This document shows, one piece after another, positions 12,430 to 23,640 of a stretch of 64,000 bases of DNA. The number at the start of each line of letters is the position of its first letter. Position 1 is the first letter of the stretch. The notes beneath the pieces were generated by a model, which saw only the letters and a list, made by a program, of their open reading frames with translations, was not told the DNA's origin and made no database searches. This DNA comes from Cymbidium sinense (taxonomy: Eukaryota > Streptophyta > Magnoliopsida > Asparagales > Orchidaceae). Both the position numbers and the translations under genes were made by a program. The stretch spans positions 70,328,443 through 70,392,442 of the forward strand of contig CM038229.1 of the NCBI GenBank assembly GCA_021442155.1. The letters are read 5' to 3'.

Positions 12430-14850
12430 CTTTATGATGATACCCTTAAGCACAATCCCCTTCAGAAAATAATAGTTAGACTAAGGTCGCCCTACCATTC
12501 ATTCTATGAGCATACACGCTAACATCCAATCTAAAAATATATATCACAAAATAAACATCAAACCATATAATGTCTTAACCTAAAGGTAGAGACTTAGGCT
12601 AATGTGTGTGTGCTTTGAAGGTTTATGTGGTATGCTTAGCTATGGCTTTAAGTTAGAATTTTCTAAGTGTAAAAATATGTTCAACTTAGAAGAGGTTTTC
12701 ATTTAAGTTATTTAATTATTTATTTTATTTCATGTTTTGATTAAGTTCAAGTGAATCCTACAATTAATTACTAAGTTATAAAGAGAGGGAAAGAGAAGAG
12801 AACTTCTCTTCTTCCCCAACCTAAGTAATTTTAAAGTAGATTCACATTTTGGTTTTGTTTAGTGAATATTTTGATTAAATCTTTAATTAATCCTAAGTTC
12901 ATTAACTCTAAACAAACTTATTCGAAAAGAAAGGTATTTTAAAATTAAATAAAATGAATCAAATTCACATAACGCACATTACTTCATTTCTTTCCCAACA
13001 TGTATAATATGCATATGAATGAATCCTAAGCATATCTATATACACATATGAGAACATTTAACACACTTTAGGATGCATGCTAAGTAATCCATTTAAGAAA
13101 ATTTGAAGTTTAATATGCATGATTTTTTCTTAAGTAGAAAAGGGTTTCTTTATCCAATTTTTCACATACACATGAAAGTAAGAAAGGCATAAGTGAGTAC
13201 AGCCATTATTAAGGAGGTGTAAGGTACAAGACCTACTTAGGGCTACTTAAGCCTTGTAACCTCGGGGTTGTCCAAACTAATATACCACTTTTCATAAATA
13301 CAAATATGTGTACTAAAGAAATAAATTGGAAAAGAAAGAAAGCAAAAGTTGTATCAATTAATTCATTTTATTTATGTCATTTATGTGTACAAGTATAGGT
13401 AACCCTTCTTAAGTGATAGCATAGGAATAAATAGGATATAGAGTTAGGTGAGTATTAGGTTATTTTCAAATGAACCATACATCTTAACTCTATTCAAAAT
13501 TATACTAGCAATAAAGGAAAGGGAAACATATGTTAAGCACATCCTTATATTTTCTTCACATGCAAGCTTATAATTAAAAATATAAGTAGCACACTTTCAG
13601 ATTTGATAACTGATTTATATGTTTTAAAAATAATTTGAATTTAGTAGTGATAATAGCCACTCATATTTTTACTTTAGCCAATAAATGCAAATTTGATACA
13701 AAGTAAACAATAATTTTTTTTTTAAAAATTTGAATTTGGAAAATATGAATGCATGAAACCACATGACATACAAATTTAACATGTTGGGGAAATAATCAAA
13801 GCAATTAAAGCATGTAAACACCTTCAGTTTAATTAAATCCTAAAGACATTGTTATGAAATAAGAAAGTTTAAAATAAATCAAAGTATAAATGATTTTTTT
13901 TTAGTTTTAAGTTTGATATAATTTTGAAAATGTGAGTTGAGTTTTCTATTCCTAACCCATTCCCACATGTGTTTGATATTTTTGTTTAATTTTGGATGAT
14001 TAGATTCATTTTTATATATTAATTAGGTTAAGGTATGAAGCAAGTTAATTAACCCTTACCTACACCACCTTAACATAGTTAATCAAGTAATTATGAGCTA
14101 ATGAGATGACATAAAAACTCACAAGGAATCTAAATTTGCAATGCATCTAGGAAGAAAAGGGCCAGGCAATTTGGCTCATGATTAATGGTTAATTAAGCCA
14201 AGGGATTTAGCTTAATTAATTTTAAAACACCCCTTCATACATATGAATTGGGTTTTAATTTTCTCAATTGAACTTATTCAACACCTAAGAATCTACCCAG
14301 ATTAATTAAGTTCTAAAGATTTTATAATTTTAGAAATTAATTAAGGGATAATGAATTAACCCTTAATTAAGAGAGGATTAAGGAAAGAAAATGGGATTTG
14401 GGAATAGCTTAGGAAAAATGCTAAAATTATTCTAAATCTTCTATCCAATGGATCTAACCTTAATCAACCTTAATAATGAATTAAAATATTAATCCAATAA
14501 TTATCCTTCATTACATAAGGAGGGTAATTAGGAAACACATTTGTAATTCTCCCACAAGCCTTCACAAATCCCAAGAAAATTAGAGGCAGAGGTCATCCCT
14601 TAAAATATATCCAAGAAGTTTGGGATTAATGAGAGGATTAATTAAGTAAAGCAAAATGATATTTCCAATAAAATCTAAAGTCGAGAAAATGATAATTCAA
14701 AATCATCTAAAATCATTTTAAAATATTATAGGTTGAATTATCTTTCATTGAATTTTACCTCATATTTTTCGAATTTTATTGAGGGAGATATAAATTTTGA
14801 ATACAGGAGATTAATTAACATTAATTAAATTTCTAACTAATCCTCACCAC
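12430..14850. repeat. long direct repeat, block B
   Basis: Aligns by eye along its full length with 17760-20130 and 55850-58335. Landmarks are CTTAAGCACAATC, TATGGCTTTAAGTTAGAATTT, ACATCCTTATATTTTC and ATTATGAGC(C)AATGAGATGACATAAA. Non-coding; LTR-like in length only. Confidence 0.8.
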
Positions 14851-16375
14851 CGTGACACGGAAGGCGGTCGAAGCTTTACACGCGTCATGGTGAGCCTATT
14901 ACTTAAACATCACATCGGATGGCGGTGGGAGAACACTCTTGATCCATGACTTCATCAAGGATCGAACAACTAGGGATCATCTCGTGGTTTTAAAAAGGAT
15001 AAAATATTTTCTAAATGTAGAATAATCTTGGTCATCCATCCAAAATGCATGGATGGATGATCTACCTATTCCCTTAGGCTCAAGAGGTCATCCATGATCT
15101 AAGAGAAGATCCAAGCTATTGAAATTGGAATAAGATTGTTCCCACACCATCTAAAGCTAAAGAGAAGTCTATCCAACGGATTTCTTATGACTTGAAAATT
15201 TCTTTCACAAGACCAACACCCCAAAGCTAAGTGGTTAAAAAATTTCACATTATCAAGGTGATCAGGAGCTCAAGCTCGATGAGGTAGCTTTGTCTAGTAG
15301 AAGCCTGCTCAATGTTTCAAGCCTGGGGTTGAGTGGATCTCTATGGACCAACACCACTTGATCTTCTTTGCGGTTTTGATCTAATTGAGGCTCTCCTTGC
15401 TTTGGAAACCAATGGATGCTTGGGTGCACTCAAATTGATCCCCGAGGGAGTGTGCAAACGAATTGAAGTAGTTTTGAGTGTGGAGGAAGTTAAGATTGGT
15501 GAGCTCCCTATTTTCCAATGGAGAAAATCAGAAGTAGCTTTTAAATCCTCTTAGAAACCTTAGGATGGCTCCCGATCTTTCCTAACACTCTAGGCTTCAA
15601 TCAATGAGGGAATGATAATTCCAAATTGCATTAGGGGGAGTATATCTCTCCTTATGGCAATCGAATGGTCGACACCTCCTTCGTCATTTTGATCCAATTG
15701 ATCACATTGGAGGAATTGTTTAGGATGTTAGATTTTTGCACATGGTCCTTGAGGTCTTGAGGATTGTCAACCTCCCATGTGCATCAAATTGGGTGGAGGA
15801 AGGATTTTGAATTAGCCAATTTGACCCATGGATTCTACTAACCTAAACCCATTGGGTGCACCACTCTCCATTAGGTCTACTTGAGCTATTAGGAAGGCAT
15901 CAAGTTGATATGAAGAGGGTATGACCAAATTACCCATGGATTAGTCCATAATTTGTTCTATGGCAGGGTAGCATGGTCATTTTGCTAATGAATTTGGATA
16001 TGTGGAGAAACTGGCCAAGTTTCATGAGATTTGGAATTCATTTGATAAGGTTTGGTCATGACCCATTTAGGTCAAAATGGGTCAACTGGGTCAAGTTGAC
16101 CAATTGGTCAAATTGGGTCAAACCAAAGGTGTCAAGTTCATATGGCCATTTGAAATATTTTGTGGCTTTGGTTTGGTTCGGATTAGTATGAATTTGGCTC
16201 ATATGACTTCATTTAGGTTAAATGGGTCAAGTTGACCTATTTGACCCATTTGACCTATTTGAGCGTCAAGGGTTTAGGTTACATATATGGAGTGGATTGG
16301 TATCTTTGTTTCCAATCAATTTTGGTTATGTTCAAATTTGGTTCAACATGACCCTTTAGTCAAGTTGTTTAAGGT
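14851..16375. other. block C, spacer between direct repeats
   Basis: The first half is present once in the window. It includes a GC-richer patch at 14845-14935 and an unrecognised frame at 15333-15554. From 15728 onward it matches the sequence just right of the gap (53632 onward). The section 16060-16270 is packed with GGTCAA/TTGACC words. Confidence 0.55.
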
Positions 16376-16379
16376 CAAA

Positions 16380-17640
16380 AAAGGTTAGATCTAGTTAGCC
16401 AATGAGGCTTTGGTCAAGTTCAACAAGTGATTTGGAATGAACTTTACCATTGATTTGAATCAATTTGGCTTAGATTAAGTTTTGACACATTTTGACTTTT
16501 AGGTCAAGTTGGGTCAACTTGGAATGGGCTAGGCTCAAATGTTGGCTTGGTCAAGTTCAAACATAGTTCATGAATGAACCTAGATCATTGGTTTCAATCA
16601 ATTTCTATGGTGAATTTTAGCTATGTTAGGTTTCATTTTGGGCTAAGTGTTGACTTGATCAACCCTTAGGTTTAGGGTTTAGGTTTGATTTTGACTTGAT
16701 TTTTTTTTGGTGATTGAAGTCATTTATATATGGATTTATGATTGTAGGTTTGATTGAATCATGGAGAGAAATCAAGAGTTTGGCTTGATTTGAAGTTTAT
16801 TTGGCTAAGTTCAAGATTTTGACTTAAAAGGCTTAGGTTAAATTTTGAGTGGATTTGAGTTTGATTTTTGAAATTGGTTTTGATTGTTTTAATTTATATT
16901 CCATTTATATATGTGAATATAAATAAGAATATAAATTTATCATGAGAAAATTTTAAGGATTTGAAGTGATTTGATCATTATTTGTGCTAAGTCCATTAAA
17001 AGGGAATTTCATGAATTGATTTTAAATTTTGAGTTTAGTTTGATTGGTTTGAATTTATATTTCATCTATATATGTGAATATAAATGAGAATATAAATGAA
17101 TTATGAGAAAATCTAAGAGATTTTTTTGGTTTAGATCATGAGTTTAGGCTAAGTCCAAAAGCAAATTTAAAGACTTAGGAAATTTTTGACTTTAAGAATT
17201 TCATTTATGGGTTTCAATCATGGATTTCAATCATAGTTTCAATCATGGATTTTAATCATGGATTTCAATCACATGGAGTTGATTTGAGTTTGGAGAAAAT
17301 CAAATAATTTATTTGGAGTTTGACTTCAAGGAAGGAAGGTGAGGAATGGTTCCCAAGGGTAAAATTTTCTAACACCCCAAGGCATGATCATTCCTATGGC
17401 TAATTCTAAGTCTCTGTGGTTGATTGTCCACCTAATCATTAGATGTGCCCTAAGGCAAGACCTCTTAAAGTTTAAGAGGAATCCTATGTCTAAGATGGAG
17501 GGTTGAGAGCTCATTTTAAAAATGAGGTCAACAGGATGGTTGGAAGGTGGTTGCTCCAAAGGCTTCATATGGTACATAAGATGAGATCTTATGATCAATG
17601 CTCATCTTAATCTCCATAACAATCATTCCAAAATCCTACA
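16380..17640. repeat. long direct repeat, block D
   Basis: Matches 20165-21360 and 54370-55690. Landmarks are CAAGTTCAACAAGTGATTT, GTTTTGACACATTTTGACT and AGAGGAATCCTATGTCTAA. After that it runs on (GGATGGTTGGAAGGTGG) where D' instead joins block A'. Confidence 0.75.
17205..17275. repeat. TTTCAATCATGGA short tandem repeat
   Basis: The 13-mer TTTCAATCATGGA and close variants occur about five times in a row; the same tract is present at 55235-55305. Confidence 0.8.
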
Positions 17641-17759
17641 AAATAGAGATTAGCTAAACAAACCACATAAATCCCAAGCATGTATATTGGACTTATCACC
17701 CCACACATGAGTGACTAAGTCCACCTAGCATATTGTATTATGCTTGGGGATAACTTTGC

Positions 17760-18608
17760 AGTAAAAGTGTTTATATTTTTATTTCAACACTTAAGCACAA
17801 TCTAAAATAATGATTAGACTAAATCATCTATCATTCATTTTTGCACATTCACCCTAACATCCAAACTAAAATATATATCAAAAAATAAAGCAAACATCAA
17901 ATCATGCATGCCTAACCTAAAGCTGATGGTGACTTAATAATGTGTGTTTTTGAGGTTTATGTGGTATACTTAGCTATGGCTTTAAGTTAGAATTTTCGTG
18001 TAAAGAATGTTCAACTTAGAGGAGGGTTTCATTTAAGTGATTTAGTTATTTTGAGTTGATTTTATTTTTTAGTTGGGTTCAAGTGAATCTGAATTAATAA
18101 CTAAGTTAAGAGAGGGAAAGAGAAGAGAACTTCTTTCCTTCCCTAACCTAAGTAATTTCTAAAGTAGATTCATATTTTAGTTTTTTTAGTGAATATTTTA
18201 TTATGTGTTTAATTAATCTCAAGTTTAGATGAACTTTAAACAAATCTATTCAAAAAGAAAGGCATTTTTAAGATTAAATAAAGTGAGTTAAGATCACAAA
18301 ACACACATCACTTCATTTCTTTTTCAACATGACATGCATATAAATGAATCTTAAGCATATCTAACATACCAACAGAATGTTTAGCATTTATGATGAATGC
18401 TAATTAAGTTACTTAAGAAAATTTGAATATTTATGATGTGATTTCATTAAGTAGCAAAGGGGTTTCTTATCGATTTTCACATATATATGAATGTATGAAA
18501 GACATAAGTGAGTATGACGCTATTGTTAACAGGGTGTAACAAGACCTACTTAGGGCTACTTAAAGCCTCATAACCCTAAGTTGTCACTAATATACCAATT
18601 TTCTTAAA

Positions 18609-18641
<33 letters not shown>

Positions 18642-20130
18642 GAAAGAATGCAAAAGCTTTATTATTTTGTTCATGCTTATTTATGTGTTGTCCTTTTCTT
18701 AAGTCATAGATAGCATGAATATGAAATGGAATTAGGCAAGTATTGTGTTCTTTTCAAATGAACTATGCAATTTGTCAAATCATATTCAAAATATACTAAA
18801 AGAGAGGAGAAGAAAAACTACACTAAGCACATCCTTATATTTTACTCACATGTAAGCTTATAAGTAAGATATAAGTAACACACTTTTAATTTTGATAATT
18901 GATTCATATATTTTAAAAATAATTTGGATTTAAAAGTGATAATAGCCACTCATATTCTTACTTTAGCCAAAAATATGCAATTTGACATAAAAGAAATATT
19001 TTCATTTTAAATTTATTTTTTGAAAAGCATGAATGTATGAAATCATATGACACACACATTTAGCATGTTAGGAAGATGTGAATGAAAGCATGTAATACAT
19101 TCACCTTAATTAATTCCTAAAGACAATCTTATGAAATAAGAGAGCTTAAAGCAAATCAAAGTTTGTTCAATGTAATTTTGTTTGATTTTGAGTTTGATTT
19201 TGAAAAATGTGAGGTGAGTTTGTTGTTCCTAACCCATTTTCATATATTTTGATATTTCTATTCAATATTTAGGTCATTAGATTTATTTTATATTTTGATT
19301 AGTTAAAGTATGAATTAAGCATGTTAATTACCCTTACTTATACCACCTTAGCATAGTTAATCAAATAATTATGAGCCAATGAGATGACATAAAATCACAC
19401 AAGGAATTTAAATTATCAATGCACCTAGGAGGAAAAGGGTCTAATGCAATTTGGCTCATGATTAATGAATTAAGCTAAGAGGTTTAACATAAGTAATTTC
19501 AAAATACCCTCACACATATGAGTTGAATTTTTATTTCTTTAATTGTACTTAGGCTCTTAAACACCCAAGCATCTATCCAAGAAGAATTAATTGAGTTCCG
19601 GAAAGTTTTAGAATTTTATGAAATTAATTAAGGGATAATTAGTAAATTAACCTTTAATTAAGATTAAGAAATAAAGGAGGTTTAAGGAATATCTTAATGA
19701 GAGTATCCTATAATTATTCTAAACCTCACATTCACTTAATCAAATCTTAATTGGCTCAATCGAGGGTTAAATCAAATTATACCATTAATTAAGTCTAATT
19801 ATATTAAGAGAGTGATTAAAATGAATTAGCAATTCCAATTAAGCCACCAATAAATCCCAAAAAAATTAGAGTGTCATCCCTCTAATTTCACCCAAGAAAT
19901 TTGAGATTAATCAGTGAAATAATTAGAGAGTAATTAGCAAATTAACATTCCTAATAAAATCCAAATTCAGAGAAAATAACTATTCAAAATTAATTTTAAA
20001 ATATTTTATGTTCAATTATCTTTCTAATACAATTTATTTCATATATTTTTTAATTTTTCTATGTTGAGATATGAATTTTAAGCTTAGTGATTAATGGAAT
20101 TAAATAAACCCCAATTATCACTAATCCTAT
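17760..20130. repeat. long direct repeat, block B'
   Basis: Second copy of block B, in the same orientation and shortened by many small deletions. It ends near CTAATCCTATCTAACC, where it joins block D'. Confidence 0.8.
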
Positions 20131-20164
20131 CTAACCAAGATGAAGCCATGCTTTATCTATTAAA

Positions 20165-21360
20165 AGCTTTCAAGTTCAACAAGTGATTTAGAATGAACTA
20201 TTGGTTTCAATCAATTTGGCTTAGATCAAGTTTTGACACATTTTGACTCTTTAGGTCATAAGTTAGTCCAAGTGGCCAATTAGGCTAGTTAGGCTCAAAT
20301 GTTGATTTGGTCAAGTTCAAATATTGATCATGAATGAACTTAGATCATAATTTCAATCAATTTATGATGGTTTTGCTATATTGGATTTTATTTTGGAATT
20401 CTTGTCAACCCTTAGGTTTGACTTGATTTGACCCAATATGAGTGATTGATCATCTCATAATGATTGTGAACATGATGAGAGGCTTAGGTGAGTTTGATTC
20501 AATCCAATTTGGTTAGATTAGAATTTGGCTCAATACAGGTCACTTGGGTCAATTGAGCCTAAAGTCAAATGATTTGAACTTAAATATGGACTTATGATTG
20601 AAATATAAATCTATTTGCAAGTGGTTTGAAGTCAAATGGGTTTTGATTCATTTGAAAATTTCAAGTTCAAAGGGTAAACATGAAATGGATTTTGGCTTGA
20701 TTTTTTGAATTGAGTTTTGATTATTGAAGTTTGTATTTATATTTAGATTCATGATCAAGAGTTGATTGAATCATGAAGGAAAATCAAGAATTTGGCTTGA
20801 TTTGAAATTGATTTGGCTAAGTTCAAATTTTGACTTGAAAGACTTTGGTTGGATTTTGATTGAATTTGAACTTGAATTTTGGATTTAATTTGATTGATTT
20901 GAATTTATAGTTTCATTTATATGTGAATGTAAATGAAAATGTAAATGGTGTGAAAATTTCAAGAATTTAAAGTGATTTGATCATGATTTTAAGCTAAGTC
21001 CTTAAGAGAAGATTAAGGACTTAAGAAGGAAATTAAGAATTTCAACTTGGAATTCAATCATTTCAATCATGTAAAGATTGAGAGTTTGGAGAAAATCAAT
21101 TAAAGAATTAATTTAGGTTTGATGTTGATTTGATTTGGAGTTTGACTTGAAGAAGGAAGTAAGGAAAGTGGTCCAAGCTATGGGGTGTTTTCCTAACACC
21201 TCTAAGGCACCACCTATTCCTATGACTAACTCTAAGTCTCTTCATGAGTGTCCACCTAATCACTAGATGTATCTTAAGACTAAGGATCTCTTAAAGTCTA
21301 AGAGGAGTCCTATGTCTAAAATAGAGGGATTGAGAACTCATTCTAAAATGAGGTCAACAC
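20165..21360. repeat. long direct repeat, block D'
   Basis: Second copy of block D, starting CAAGTTCAACAAGTGATTTAG and ending at AATGAGGTCAACACATG, where block A' begins. No coding content. Confidence 0.75.
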
Positions 21361-21364
21361 ATGT

Positions 21365-22265
21365 GTCAAAAATAAAAGTCCAAAAGTAAATAAAACTTGA
21401 GAAAATTGGCATTAGATTTAAGTCATTATTCATGCCCTTCATGATCTAGTCTTGGAGTGAGTAAAAGGACTTAATTTTTTTTCTAAGTATATAAATCTAA
21501 CCTTCTTATAAAACATATTTGCCTATATGGATTCAAAGTAGAGGAGTTAAATTTTACCACTCTAAAGTAATAATCTGAGCGATTTATCTCTTATGGAGGT
21601 AAATCATATGTCCATTTTTGCCTTAGATTTAGTCGATTTGACATGCCAAAGCTCAGATTTAGGATCGATTGTTGTTTTCCTTTGCTACAAGCATAAATCA
21701 CCTCTGAGGCATTTTCACAATCTTGTATCAGGAATTATAAATCCTAAATTTCTAATAAAAAATTAACTCAAACAAATAAATTTTCTCAAATTTAAATGTA
21801 TAAAGCCTAACCATGGATAGATGGAGTGCTCACTAAGTTTCAATATGGTTCTCATCTCCTTGGTCATGAGAACTCTTCCCTTTGATCTCTCTACTTTATT
21901 TTCAAAAATATAACTAATCCTTGATAGTCATATCTTTGAATTCTTTGATATAGTAACCCCACTTTAATCGAGTATTCTAAAGAGATTCATCGAGGATGTA
22001 TAACTAAGGCTTGCCTCTACAGAACTTAACAATTCAATTTAAATAAACCTTGTTTTTTTTTTCATGCAAAGTAGGGAAAATCTTTGTTATATCACCCATC
22101 ATGCCTAGAGTCTTCTTTAGATTTGGTCCATTATAAGATAGTGACTTCTATCTCGAGATAATATACTATTCTTAATATCGCACTGTTATTCTAATGAGTA
22201 ATATCTAGATCTACGTGGTGTCCTCTCATACAAACATACACAACACAAAAATAAACACCACAATT
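21365..22265. repeat. long direct repeat, block A'
   Basis: Second copy of block A, ending AAAATAAACACCACA. Beyond it, unique flank of the ascorbate oxidase promoter starts. Confidence 0.75.
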
Positions 22266-22639
22266 GGCAAATGAGTATATCACTGGCACATTAAATGTGC
22301 ATGATAGTCATGAAATGATTAATATATTCATAAGGATTTGATGTCCCATCATAGAGCTAATGTTTGGAATACTATCTATCGAATATGGTGCTGAAGAATT
22401 TTCTGTAGGCGTGAGGACTTTGATAGTGTTATGAGAGAAAAGATGATTTATATCTCAAAGAAAACTCTTCTTGCATCAAATATTATAGTTTTTTATGTAT
22501 AATGTTTTGAATGAACTAAGAGCGGGTGAGATGCTGGGCCCTTGATTGTTCATTTTGGCCATTGACTGAATAAGTCTGACTTCCCATCATAATAGTTGAC
22601 AAGCAATTTCACTGTGAATTCTCCTGTATTCCTGCACAT

Positions 22640-22817
22640 TTTACTCTCCTCTCTCTCTCCCCCTCTCTCTCCTTGCACTAAACACGTGTTTACAGACCTC
22701 GCCCTTAAAAAAAATAATAATAATAAAATAAAATAAATAAAAAAATCTATGTCCGGCTCTATATAATGGACTCCGCAAAACCAAGGCTTGATAGAGTATC
22801 AGAAAAACTGAGAAACA
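22640..22817 (+). promoter_or_regulatory. ascorbate oxidase promoter, locus 1
   Basis: It holds a CT-rich tract (22643-22675), a CACGTG G-box inside the palindrome AAACACGTGTTT (CACGTG at 22683-22688) and a TATA box CTATATAA at 22759-22766. The TATA box lies 52 nt before the ATG, implying a very short leader. G-boxes are bound by bHLH/bZIP factors; actual regulation is inference. The same elements are conserved at locus 2. Confidence 0.65.
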
Positions 22818-23640
22818 ATGAGCTCCAATTCCAGTTACTTTAGCCTCCAAGCTTCCCATTTGATCGCCCTCCTCTTCCTCCTCTCCATTTGTCTAACCTT
22901 CTTCATTGTTGAAGCAAAGGTTCACCATCTCAAATGGGAGATCAACTATGAGTTCAAATCTCCTGATTGCTTGAAAACTGCAATTACCATCAATGGCCTC
23001 ACGCACCATCATCACGCAACGCAGGGCGATACCCTCGTCATCGACGTCATCAACTCCCTCCTCACCGAAAACGTCGCCATTCACTGGCACGGATTCGTCA
23101 GGTGAGTTTAGACATTACAATTTTAAGAAGATCTTTCTGACTGTGGACCTGTCTGAACGCTGATGTTTTTTTTTTTATAAAAGTGGTTATAAAGCTATTA
23201 TAGAAAAATAAAATTGTAAGCTGCTGTAAGTTATCACAAATAACAGATTTGATTGAAAGAAAAGGCAGCTTTTATCACAGAAATAGACGAACGCATAGTA
23301 GCAGAAAAAAAAATAATGATAAAGCTATCTACAGTTTTGTTTCGCAGTTTCTTCTTAAATTAACTGAATTTATTATGATTTGAAGATTGGAACACCATGG
23401 AGCGATGGCACCGAAGGCGTGACACAGTGCCCATTCTGCCTGGAGATACCTTCACTTACAGATTTGTTGTGAGAGTAAGATATCAACCCTGAATAATTTA
23501 AATCATAATAACTTATACTTAATCTATAATTAAAACTTTATCTGTGTTGAACTTCATTATCAGGCTGGAACTTACATGTATCATGCTCATTATGGGATGC
23601 AAAGATCGGCCGGATTAAATGGCTTAATAACCGTTGAACC
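22818..23640 (+). pseudogene. L-ascorbate oxidase, locus 1, first partial copy (exons 1-3)
   Basis: Ascorbate oxidase is an apoplastic multicopper oxidase that oxidises ascorbate with O2. Exon 1 (22818-23101) encodes a hydrophobic signal peptide ending about VEA, then KVHHLKWEI and the first copper motif HWHG. Exon 2 (23386-23474) starts [11 protein letters not shown]. Exon 3 (from 23574) has the YHAHYG copper motif. Lesions: the segment after INGLT is replaced by a His-rich stretch; one G is missing at HWHG-I, shifting the frame at the exon end; one base is missing in exon 2 (CAGTGCCCATT); exon 3 is cut short and runs straight into another exon 1 at about 23641. The start at 22818 fits the signal peptide. 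It cannot make a full enzyme. Confidence 0.85.

Noticed and set aside
23014..23026. Four-histidine run in ascorbate oxidase exon 1 as a possible new metal site
   Set aside because: It arises where the other copies encode PGPTIT; it is a local deletion or scramble in an otherwise broken copy.
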